From contig JAEYTN010000207.1 in assembly GCA_023433985.1 (NCBI GenBank), forward strand, positions 1-14,073: 14,073 nucleotides of DNA, read 5' to 3'. This stretch comes from Pseudomonadota bacterium (lineage in GTDB: Bacteria; Pseudomonadota; Alphaproteobacteria; Rhizobiales; Devosiaceae). This document shows, piece after piece, positions 7,032-14,073 of the stretch (positions are counted from its first letter, which is position 1; each line of letters opens with the position of its first letter). A model generated the notes under the pieces. That model did not search any database, was not told the DNA's origin, and was given only the letters and a program-made list of their open reading frames with translations. Both the position numbers and the translations under genes were made by a program.

Positions 7032-7133
7032 CCCCGTCTTGGTGCGGGGCGATGGCCGGGTCATCCGGCCGGAACACACAGCCTCCCCGTCCGAACCGCA
7101 GCGCCTTGCCGCGGCCGGACCTGTGTGTGTTCC
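7032..7133 (-). other. Hairpin-rich spacer between the two binding-protein genes
   Basis: Three consecutive inverted repeats fill most of the 167-base gap. The first and largest is GGAACACACA/TGTGTGTTCC (7071-7080 with 7124-7133), nesting GTCCG/CGGAC (7089-7093 with 7116-7120) and CCGC/GCGG pairings. Directly abutting it is GGCCGG-GTCAT-CCGGCC (7054-7070). Then CCCCG/CGGGG (7032-7036 with 7045-7049) is followed on the minus strand by GTTTGAAT, a weak terminator-like end. The structure starts 13 bases after the upstream stop codon. Its likely role, inferred, is transcript stabilisation or partial termination to set the ratio of the two binding proteins. Confidence 0.6.
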
Positions 7134-7146
7134 CTGTTCGGTGGCA

Positions 7147-8397
7147 TCAGCCGAGGATGGTCTCGAACTCCTCCTTCAAGGCCGCGACGGCGTCGTCGAC
7201 GCTCATGTTCGGGTCGGACCAGAAATTGAACGACACGATGTCGAGCGCCGTGCGCCAGTCTTCGTCGGCGGTGTTGTGCGGGTTCGGTACCTGCTTGTGG
7301 GTGTCGTTGAGCGCGTTCAGCACTTCCTTGGAGCAGTCGTCGAGCTGGTCCGCCGGCGCATCGAGGCGCACCGGGGTCGAGCCCTTGGCGAGGGCGAACT
7401 TCGCCTGCACCGCCGGGTCGAGCACGGTGGCGGCGAAATCGAGCTCGCCCTTGGTCTTGTCCTCGGGCTGTCCGCCGAGCAGGCCCCAGGCGTCTACCGT
7501 CACCGAGAGCGCCTTCGTGCCGGGAATGTTGACGCAGCCGAAATCGACGCCGGGCTTCTTGCCGGCGGCGTACCATTCGCCCTTCATCCAGTCGCCATGG
7601 ATCTGCATCAGCGCCTGGCCGGTGATCACCATGTTGGTGGTGACGTTCCAGTCGCGGTTGACCGAACCCGGATCGGCGGCCTGCTGAAACTTGCGCAGCA
7701 TCTCGAGGCTCGCCTTGAATTCGGGCGAGTCGAGCGTTTCGATCGTCGGGTCGGTGCCGTAGACGCCCGAGTAGATTTCGGGGCCGGCGACCGCAGCCGT
7801 CAGGGCATGCAGCAGGTAGCCCACCTGCCACTGCTGGCCCCCGATGGCGAGCGGGATGACGCCGGCCGCGGTGATCTTGTCGAAGTCGGCGAACATCGCG
7901 TCGAGATCGGTCCAGGCGTGCGGATCGACGCCGGCTTTCTTGGCCGCCTCGAGGTTGTAGTAGACCATGCCGTCAATGTGGATGGCGGTGGGGATCTTCA
8001 CGATCTTGCCGTCCACCGAGACGACCTTCTGCACCGAGTCCGGCAGGTGCTCGAGGATGGCGTTGTCGGTGTACCACTGGGTCAGGTCGAGGGCCAAACC
8101 CTGGCTCAGCAGGTCGCGGTAGACGCCCGGATTGGCCTCGAGGAAGACGTTGGGCGGGTTGCCGCCGGTGACGAGGTTGGTGAGCGAGACGCTGGCCCCC
8201 GAGTCGTGCGGAATGGCGATGTCGGTCCAGGTGTTGCCCTTGGCTTCGAAGTCGGCCTTCAGCACGTTGAGGGCCGCCACTTCGGCCGGCGAGGACCAGT
8301 TGTGGTAGATCACGAGGTCGGCGGCCTGCACCACGGGCGCAGCGCTGAGCAGCAGCGCGGCGCCGAGGCCGGCAAGAGCAGTTCTAAGCATCGTCAT
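7147..8397 (-). CDS. Sugar ABC transporter substrate-binding protein (first of tandem pair, GtsA-like)
   Basis: 416 aa from the ATG at 8397. A GTG one codon upstream and an ATG at 8391 are also possible; GAGGGAG at 8402-8408 is best spaced for the 8391 start. The signal peptide (LRTALAGLGAALLLSAAP...VQA) is cleaved before ADLVIYH, giving a periplasmic receptor. The fold is the family-1 carbohydrate-binding type of CUT1 importers. Segments NVLKADFEAKGNTW, VTGGNPPNVF, IGGQQWQ, NRDWNVTTNMV and HGDWMKGEW closely recall GtsA glucose/mannose binders. The cysteines in VDFGC and LDDC are conserved with its paralogue. The gene lies 23 bases after the ATPase gene, so it is the cognate receptor for the permeases. 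Binding-protein genes usually head such operons, whereas here the pair comes last. The real sugar ligand is not determined by sequence. Confidence 0.93.
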   Translation of the reverse strand: MTMLRTALAGLGAALLLSAAPVVQAADLVIYHNWSSPAEVAALNVLKADFEAKGNTWTDIAIPHDSGASVSLTNLVTGGNPPNVFLEANPGVYRDLLSQGLALDLTQWYTDNAILEHLPDSVQKVVSVDGKIVKIPTAIHIDGMVYYNLEAAKKAGVDPHAWTDLDAMFADFDKITAAGVIPLAIGGQQWQVGYLLHALTAAVAGPEIYSGVYGTDPTIETLDSPEFKASLEMLRKFQQAADPGSVNRDWNVTTNMVITGQALMQIHGDWMKGEWYAAGKKPGVDFGCVNIPGTKALSVTVDAWGLLGGQPEDKTKGELDFAATVLDPAVQAKFALAKGSTPVRLDAPADQLDDCSKEVLNALNDTHKQVPNPHNTADEDWRTALDIVSFNFWSDPNMSVDDAVAALKEEFETILG

Positions 8398-8420
8398 CAC
8401 TCCCTCTGTTATTGGTTGGC

Positions 8421-9518
<1,098 letters not shown>

Positions 9519-9521
9519 GCG

Positions 9522-10499
9522 CTACCCCTTGATGGCGCCCGACGTGATACCCTCGACGAAGAACTTGCCGAGCACGAAGTAGATGAAGAGCGGCGGGATC
9601 GCCGTGAGCAGCGCCGCGGCCATGTTCTCGTTGTAGGCAGCTTCGCCCGTGGTGGTGATCACCACGTTGGCCAGCACTACGCTCATCGGCTGCGTCCCGA
9701 GCCCGCCGAAGGTCAGCCCGAGCAGGAAGTCGTTCCAGATCGAGGTGATCTGCAGGATCAACACCACGATCATGATGTTGCCGCTCATTGGCAGGATGAT
9801 CTCGACGAAAATCTTCCAGAAGCTGCCGGAATCCATCATCGCCGCCGACATGATCTCGGTGGGGATGCCCTTGTAGTAGTTGCGGAAGATCAGCGTCAGG
9901 ATCGGCATCGACAGGATGGCGTGCACCACAGCGATGCCCCAGATCGTGCCGTAGACGTTGAGCCCGGCAAAGAACTGGAAGCCGAAGAGGTCGATCGGCA
10001 CGCCGCGCCCGGTCAAGATGATCAGCGGGATCATGATGATCTGGAACGGCACGAAGGCGCACATGAAGAGGATGAACAGGAAGGTGTTCGCCCATTTCAC
10101 GTTCCACAGCGCCAGCGCGTAGCCGGTCACGGAGCTCAGCGCCAGCGAGAGCGCGAGGGAGGGGAACAGGATGGCCATCGAGTTCCAGAAGCCGACCTTC
10201 AACCCGTCGCACTTGATGCCCGAGCAGGCGTTGTCCCAGGCGTTCCACCAGGCATCGACCGTGAAGGGCATGGGCAGGGAGAAGATGTCGCCCTGCCGGA
10301 TCTGGTCCATCGTCTTGAACGAGGTGGTGACGATCACATAGAGCGGCACGCAGAAGAACAGGGCGCAGATCGTCAGGAAAACGATGATGGCGATCGAGCG
10401 GCCGGAAATACCTTTCCTGGCGCGCGGGAACAGCGGTGCACGGTCGACGACGATGTCGGCATCCATGGTGGTGCTCATGCTGCGTTCGAGGATTGTCAT
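9522..10499 (-). CDS. Sugar ABC transporter permease, MalG/GtsC type
   Basis: 325 aa. The chosen ATG at 10499 overlaps the upstream permease's TGA by one base (TGATG), a translational-coupling arrangement, with GGGAGG about 11 bases upstream. The open frame continues 43 codons further up, but that part is the shadow of the other permease gene. Internal ATGs at 10478 and 10466 are alternatives. About six membrane helices are visible, starting at 36-60. The cytoplasmic EAA loop that contacts the ATPase is at 215-238 (EIMSAAMMDSGSFWKIFVEI, then ILP). A periplasmic loop carries two cysteines (ACSGIKCDG, 91-99), as in GtsC-like glucose permeases. It forms the inner-membrane channel with the permease encoded just upstream. 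Confidence 0.94.
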   Translation of the reverse strand: MTILERSMSTTMDADIVVDRAPLFPRARKGISGRSIAIIVFLTICALFFCVPLYVIVTTSFKTMDQIRQGDIFSLPMPFTVDAWWNAWDNACSGIKCDGLKVGFWNSMAILFPSLALSLALSSVTGYALALWNVKWANTFLFILFMCAFVPFQIIMIPLIILTGRGVPIDLFGFQFFAGLNVYGTIWGIAVVHAILSMPILTLIFRNYYKGIPTEIMSAAMMDSGSFWKIFVEIILPMSGNIMIVVLILQITSIWNDFLLGLTFGGLGTQPMSVVLANVVITTTGEAAYNENMAAALLTAIPPLFIYFVLGKFFVEGITSGAIKG

Positions 10500-11392
10500 C
10501 AGGCCCGCGCCTCCCGCGCCCGTTCGCGCCACGCGGTGAGCAGCACCAGCGGCAGGAAGATCGCGGCGGTGATCAGCAGCATGATCACCGCCGCAGCCGA
10601 CGCATAGCCGAGGTTGGACTTCGCCCAATACGCGTTGATGGTGAAATAGGCCGGCACCCAGGTCGACTGCCCGGGGCCGCCATTGGTCATGGCGACGACG
10701 ATGTCGTAGGCCTTGACCACGCCCAGCGAGAGCAGGATGGCGCAGGTGAGAAAGGTGAACTTCATCATCGGGATGATGATCTCGATGTAGAGGCGCCAGA
10801 AGCTGACGCCATCGAGCTTGGCCGCGCTCCAGATCTCGGAGTTGATGGATTTCAGCCCGGCCAGCATCAGGGCCATGTAGAAGCCTGCGCCCTGCCAGAC
10901 CGAGGCGAGGATGATGCCGTACATGGCGGTGTCAGCCGAGGCGAGCCAGTTGAAGTTGAGCCAGGTCAGCCCGAGCGAGTGGAAGAAGTTCTGCAGACCA
11001 AAGCTGGGGTTGAACATCCAGCGCCACGCCACGCCGGTGACGATCAGGGACACGGCGAGCGGGTAGAGGAAGATGGTGCGGAAGAAGCCTTCGCCGCGCT
11101 TCTCGCGATCGATCAGCGCCGCGAGGATGAAGCCGAAGACGATGGCGAGGAACGAGCCGAGGCCGAGGATGATGAGGTTCTGCAGCGCGATCTGCCAGCC
11201 GTCATCCTTGAACAGGCGATCGTACTGGCGGGTCCATTCGGACCAGTCGATTGTATATTCTGGGAAGCGGCGCGAGCGGGTGAAGCTCAGGTAGATCGTC
11301 CAGATGATGGCGCCGACGAAGGCGACCAGCGTGATCGCCAGCGCCGGAATCAGCGCAAGCTGGGGCGACCATCGGCTCCACCGGACGTTCAT
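10499..11392 (-). CDS. Sugar ABC transporter permease, MalF/GtsB type; first gene of the operon
   Basis: 297 aa, ATG start with AGGGAGGAG ending one base before it, an unusually strong but close ribosome site. Six membrane helices can be read (about 12-36, 70-94, 107-122, 157-178, 209-235, 263-285). The EAA loop is at 186-208 (EIWSAAKLDGVSFWRLYIEI, then IIP). The segments ALIDREKRGEGFFRTIFLYP and NGGPGQSTWVP are characteristic of CUT1 permeases of the GtsB group. It pairs with the following permease and the ATPase in the inner membrane. Transcription should start in the divergent region 11393-11659. The carried sugar is not evident; similarity to glucose/mannose systems is recognised from memory, not a search. 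Confidence 0.94.
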   Translation of the reverse strand: MNVRWSRWSPQLALIPALAITLVAFVGAIIWTIYLSFTRSRRFPEYTIDWSEWTRQYDRLFKDDGWQIALQNLIILGLGSFLAIVFGFILAALIDREKRGEGFFRTIFLYPLAVSLIVTGVAWRWMFNPSFGLQNFFHSLGLTWLNFNWLASADTAMYGIILASVWQGAGFYMALMLAGLKSINSEIWSAAKLDGVSFWRLYIEIIIPMMKFTFLTCAILLSLGVVKAYDIVVAMTNGGPGQSTWVPAYFTINAYWAKSNLGYASAAAVIMLLITAAIFLPLVLLTAWRERAREARA

Positions 11393-11659
11393 GCTCCTCC
11401 CTCCCGTTCCGCGGCGGTCCCCACCCCGGTGGAACGTTGCTGCCGACCCTCGGGCCGGAGGCTTCCCTCGCCGGCTTGCCGCCGGTGTACTTTTCCGTGC
11501 TGGCTTGTCGTCAGCATCTGTATTATCGTTAAACTAAGACCAAGCGGGGGGATGCGTCAACAGGGAATCTGTGGCGCTATCCGCTTCGGAGGATAGGAAG
11601 AGGGTTCGATCCTGCGCCGGAGTTCGCCGGCGGGGGAACGGACGAGGGAGAGCAAGTCG
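11393..11659. promoter_or_regulatory. Divergent promoter region between the ABC operon and the reductase gene
   Basis: 267 bases with no gene. The AT-rich core 11518-11537 holds TATTAT (plus strand, 11521-11526) and GATAAT (minus strand, 11527-11522), which could be overlapping -10 elements for the two directions. Neither has a convincing -35. On the reductase side is a small hairpin (CTATCC/GGATAG, 11577-11582 with 11591-11596). On the transporter side is a GC-rich leader of about 130 bases with short stems such as CCAC-CCCG-GTGG (11421-11432). Confidence 0.45.
11523..11532. promoter_or_regulatory. Candidate LacI-family operator
   Basis: TTATCGTTAA is a near-palindrome (4 of 5 pairs) centred on CG, as LacI-family operators are. 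It overlaps both candidate -10 elements of the divergent promoters, and a LacI-type gene lies one gene away. The match to any specific regulator is untested, and a 10-base near-palindrome can occur by chance. Confidence 0.3.
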
Positions 11660-12493
11660 TTGAGCAACAAGTATAATGTTCCCGCCACGGGGTTCGGCAC
11701 TTTCGATCGGCGCGGCGAGGATGGGATACGCGCCATCCAGCATGCGCTGGAGCTCGGCTATCGGCACCTCGATACGGCTCAGAGCTACGATACCGAGCGC
11801 GAGTGCGGCGAGGCGCTGCGCCGCTCCGGGCTGAAGCGCGCCGACGTGTTCCTCACCACCAAGGTCACCGGCGCCAACTGCGCGGCGGGCAAGCTGATCC
11901 CGTCGCTCGAGCAGAGCGCGACTAACCTCGGTGTCGAGGCCGTGGACCTCACGCTCATCCACTGGCCGGTGACCCCCTCGGGTCGGCTCGACATGCGCAC
12001 CTACCTCACCGAACTGGCGGAGGCGCAGGCGCGCGGACTGACGCGGTTGATCGGCGTATCCAACTTCACCATTGCCGACCTCGAGGAGGCGAAGACCATC
12101 CTCGGGCCGGGACGCCTCGCCAACCACCAGTTCGAACGGCATCCGTTCCTGCAAAACCAGAAGCTGGTAAACTACTGCCAGTACAACGGGATTTCGGTGA
12201 CCTGCTACCTGCCGCTGGCGCGCGGGCGCTGCGCCGGGGACCCGGTGATCGACGCCATTGCCGCTCGTCACGGCGCGACGGCGCACCAGATTGCACTTGC
12301 CTATTCGCTGAACCAGGGACTGATCGTGATCCCCACTTCGGGCAAGCACGAGCGCATTGCCGAGAACTTCAAGGCCAGGGATATCCTGCTCAGCGCCGAC
12401 GAACTGGCGGCTATCGCGGGGCGCGACAAGGCGGAGCGGCAGATCAACCCGGTATGGAGCCCGGCGTGGGACCAGCAGCCGGCAATGAGTTGA
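11660..12493 (+). CDS. dkgB: Aldo/keto reductase, 2,5-diketo-D-gluconate reductase B type
   Basis: 277 aa with a TTG start (AGGGAGAG 8-15 bases upstream; no in-frame ATG or GTG nearby gives a better start). The aldo/keto reductase barrel is complete. The catalytic tetrad is D38, Y43, K68 and H101, in HLDTAQSY, LTTKV and LIHWP. Other family marks are IGVSNF (131-136), Q157 and IPTSGKH (224-230). The order and wording (LELGYRHLDTAQSYD, KLIPSLEQS, LTLIHWP, LTRLIGVSNFTIADLE) closely follow E. coli DkgB. The family reduces aldehydes and ketones with NAD(P)H in the cytosol. The usual Arg after Lys in the cofactor phosphate loop is His230, so NADPH preference is uncertain. It diverges from the ABC operon and precedes the regulator gene by 126 bases. 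A role on an imported sugar or its oxidised form is inferred. Confidence 0.9.
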   Translation: MSNKYNVPATGFGTFDRRGEDGIRAIQHALELGYRHLDTAQSYDTERECGEALRRSGLKRADVFLTTKVTGANCAAGKLIPSLEQSATNLGVEAVDLTLIHWPVTPSGRLDMRTYLTELAEAQARGLTRLIGVSNFTIADLEEAKTILGPGRLANHQFERHPFLQNQKLVNYCQYNGISVTCYLPLARGRCAGDPVIDAIAARHGATAHQIALAYSLNQGLIVIPTSGKHERIAENFKARDILLSADELAAIAGRDKAERQINPVWSPAWDQQPAMS

Positions 12494-12527
12494 GACAGGG
12501 TGCGGCGCGGCGTGTTCGGCCGAGGCT

Positions 12528-12569
12528 GTTCAACTATGAACTTCACAAGGGCAGGCGAACTGTCATATT
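12528..12569 (+). promoter_or_regulatory. Candidate promoter and inverted repeat before the LacI-family gene
   Basis: TTCACA (12542-12547) and CATATT (12564-12569) sit 16 bases apart, one and two mismatches from the sigma-70 consensus. Directly before the -35 lies GTTCA-ACTA-TGAAC (12528-12541), a perfect 5-base inverted repeat that could be an autoregulatory site. The regulator may thus be expressed separately from the reductase gene. Confidence 0.35.
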
Positions 12570-12619
12570 AGCGTTCTTACGGAGTTTGCGCCGGGGGCGA
12601 TCGGCATAGTGGAGAGGGC

Positions 12620-13639
12620 ATGGGGCGTTCCATCGTTCGGCTCAAGGACATAGCTGACAAGACGGGGTTCTCGACCAACACCGTCTCGCTGGCCCTGCGC
12701 GAAAGCCCCCGCATCCCGGAGCAGACCCGCCTGCTCATCCGCCAGGCGGCCGCCGAGCTCAACTACCTGCCCAACCAGATCGCGAAGTCGCTGGTCAGCC
12801 GCGAGACCAAGACCATCGGCCTCGTGCTCACCGACATCACCAACCCGGTGCTGACGCGGGTGGCGCAGACGATCGAAATCGCGCTGGCCGAGCGAGGCTA
12901 TGGTACGCTGTTCGCGACCTCCAACAATACGTTGTCGGAGGAGATCAGCGCGGTCGAGCTGTTCCGCGCCCGGCAGGTGGACGGCATGCTGATCTATCCG
13001 ACCAGCCACCGCCGGCTCGATCACCTGCGCCCGCTGCGGCGCGCCAACCACCCCATCGTGCTGCTGGTGGGCGACCCCGATGCCGGCATCGATGCGGTGT
13101 GCATGGATGAACGGCGCGGCGCCTACAAGGCGGTGCGCCACCTGATCGACATGGGGCATCGCGATATCGGGCTGTTCGACGGGGCGCAGCGGCACGGCAA
13201 TGCGGAAAAGCGCGAAGGCTACCTGCAGGCGCTGAGTGAGGCGGGCCTGGAGTACGACCCGGCGCTGTGGGTCGACCCGCATGGGCATTCGGTCGAGCGC
13301 GGCTACTGGGCCACCGAGACGCTGATGGAAGGGCCGCGCCGGCCCACGGCGATCTTCGCTTCCAACGATTCCCTGGCGCTGGGCGCGCTGCGCTGGGCCC
13401 TGAAGCACAAGCTGCGCGTGCCCGAAGACCTGGCCATCGTCGGCATGGACAATATCGAGTTCGCCGAATACGCCGCGGTGCCGCTCACCACGGTCAACTA
13501 CGCGGCCGAGACGGTCACCCGCATGGCCGTCGACCGGCTGATGCGCCTCATCGCCGCCGGCGACCAGTTGCCCGAGCCGCGCGTCACCCAGATCGACCCG
13601 GACCTGGTGGTACGGGAATCGACGCAGCCGCGGCGCTGA
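12620..13639 (+). CDS. LacI-family transcriptional regulator
   Basis: 339 aa, ATG start with GGAGAGGG just upstream. The N-terminal helix-turn-helix is clear: VRLKDIADKTGFSTNTVSLAL (6-26), with Leu24 where Arg is usual in TVSRVL. It is followed by the hinge-helix segment YLPNQIAKSLVSRETKTIGLV (49-69). The rest is a periplasmic-binding-protein-like sugar-sensing domain (TDITNPV 71-77; FASNDSLALGAL; VVRESTQ near the end). The length is typical. Such proteins bind palindromic operators and release or bind them when a sugar is present. By position it is the probable regulator of the divergent ABC operon and the reductase gene. A 6-base inverted repeat (GGCGCT/AGCGCC, 13632-13637 with 13650-13655) spans its stop codon and that of the convergent small gene; it lacks a T-tract. 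Confidence 0.93.
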   Translation: MGRSIVRLKDIADKTGFSTNTVSLALRESPRIPEQTRLLIRQAAAELNYLPNQIAKSLVSRETKTIGLVLTDITNPVLTRVAQTIEIALAERGYGTLFATSNNTLSEEISAVELFRARQVDGMLIYPTSHRRLDHLRPLRRANHPIVLLVGDPDAGIDAVCMDERRGAYKAVRHLIDMGHRDIGLFDGAQRHGNAEKREGYLQALSEAGLEYDPALWVDPHGHSVERGYWATETLMEGPRRPTAIFASNDSLALGALRWALKHKLRVPEDLAIVGMDNIEFAEYAAVPLTTVNYAAETVTRMAVDRLMRLIAAGDQLPEPRVTQIDPDLVVRESTQPRR

Positions 13640-13858
13640 TCAGACGCCCAGCGCCACGGCGAGCACGGGGTTTTCGGCCAGCGTCGCCGTCGCGGACGTC
13701 ACGCCCGCGATCATCACCTTCAGCATGTTGTCGCCGTGCTTGTCGGCCCGTCTCCGGTCGCGCTCGAGGCTGGATTTCACCGTCGCTCCGGGCGGCTTCA
13801 GGCCGTTCCACAGCAACCAGGCGACAAGTGCCAGGACGGCACCGAGCAGAAACTCCAT
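13640..13858 (-). CDS. Small hypothetical membrane protein (72 aa)
   Basis: I do not recognise this gene. The product starts MEFLLGAVLALVAWLLWNGL, one clear N-terminal membrane helix. A charged, probably cytoplasmic stretch follows (SLERDRRRADKHGDNMLKVM, about 30-49), then a weakly hydrophobic tail (NPVLAVALGV). The ATG has a GGGGG run about ten bases upstream, a mediocre ribosome site. Its stop is directly adjacent to the end of the LacI-family gene on the other strand. In favour of coding are the sensible helix-plus-charged layout, a complete frame, and position as the only plausible gene here. Against it are its short length and the high GC content, which makes chance frames common. Confidence 0.5.
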   Translation of the reverse strand: MEFLLGAVLALVAWLLWNGLKPPGATVKSSLERDRRRADKHGDNMLKVMIAGVTSATATLAENPVLAVALGV

Positions 13859-14073
13859 TCGTCAAAACCCCCGTTGGCCAACCGTCGCCGGCCAATATCC
13901 ACACAGTCACCATGGCAGTGCCGTCCCCCACGGACGCCAGTGCCACGGCAGGTTCACCGGCCCCGATGGCGGCAGCCGGGCCGACCGTCCCACTCCAGAT
14001 GGGTCGGCCGTCTTACGATGTCTGGGCGCGCCTGACGCGAGCGGCCGTAGAGCGGGCACGGGCGAAATAGTCC
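13859..14073. other. Window end with no confident gene
   Basis: The only frame worth noting is ATG at 13912 to TAG at 14070 (+), 52 codons, Ala/Pro-rich at the start and ending PSYDVWARLTRAAVERARAK. It lacks a ribosome site and is not recognised. The stretch should also contain the promoter of the small membrane gene at 13858, but no clear -35/-10 is seen. Confidence 0.3.

Noticed and set aside
4928..7687. A 919-codon plus-strand open frame opposite the isomerase, VOC and binding-protein genes
   Set aside because: It is an antisense shadow of high-GC codons in real genes on the minus strand; the product is His/Arg/Val-rich with no recognisable domains, crosses intergenic hairpins and a terminator, and has no ribosome site.
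10500..10628. 43-codon N-terminal extension of the second permease
   Set aside because: It lies inside the first permease gene, reads as soluble low-complexity sequence, and the TGATG junction with an ATG at 10499 explains the true start.
13912..14070. 52-codon plus-strand frame at the window end
   Set aside because: No ribosome site, Ala/Pro-rich low complexity, not recognised; kept only as a remark in the end-region entry.

Overview
The window is high-GC bacterial DNA from what looks like an alphaproteobacterium of the Hyphomicrobiales (Rhizobiales). The evidence is family content (CUT1 sugar transporters, a FeeM-like acyl-amino-acid synthase, a GGDEF-EAL protein), a CtrA-like box, and a dispersed GC-rich palindromic repeat of the kind common in that order. 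A Devosia-like genus is only a guess. There are no RNA genes, insertion sequences, CRISPR arrays or phage genes. It reads as a chromosomal sugar-utilisation locus beside a signalling locus.

Layout. At 1-632 (+) is the C-terminal part of a GH127-type beta-L-arabinofuranosidase. The gap 633-859 holds a hairpin, one copy of the dispersed repeat, and a terminator belonging to the gene that converges on it. At 860-4130 (-) are two signalling genes: a membrane PAS-GGDEF-EAL protein, then a FeeM/LuxI-like acyl-transfer synthase. The 154-base AT-richer gap between them has several short repeats and a CtrA-like box. At 4230-4988 (-) is a TIM-barrel sugar-phosphate isomerase/epimerase, cut off from the genes upstream of it by a strong intrinsic terminator and a second copy of the repeat.

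The main operon (-) runs from 11392 down to 5159: permease, permease, ATPase, substrate-binding protein, a second homologous substrate-binding protein, and a VOC-fold protein. The four core genes are tightly packed (one-base overlap, 3-base and about 23-base gaps). The two binding-protein genes are separated by 167 bases full of hairpins. Diverging from this operon are a DkgB-type aldo/keto reductase (11660-12493, +) and a LacI-family regulator (12620-13639, +). A small putative membrane protein (13640-13858, -) converges on the regulator.

How it may work together (inference): extracellular or periplasmic glycosidases such as GH127 release plant-cell-wall sugars. One of two binding proteins captures them for a shared GtsBCD-like importer. 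The reductase, isomerase and VOC protein act on the products, and the LacI protein gates the divergent promoters. The most unusual parts are the tandem binding proteins with their structured spacer, and the acyl-signal synthase next to a c-di-GMP enzyme. I found no clearly unprecedented multi-gene system.
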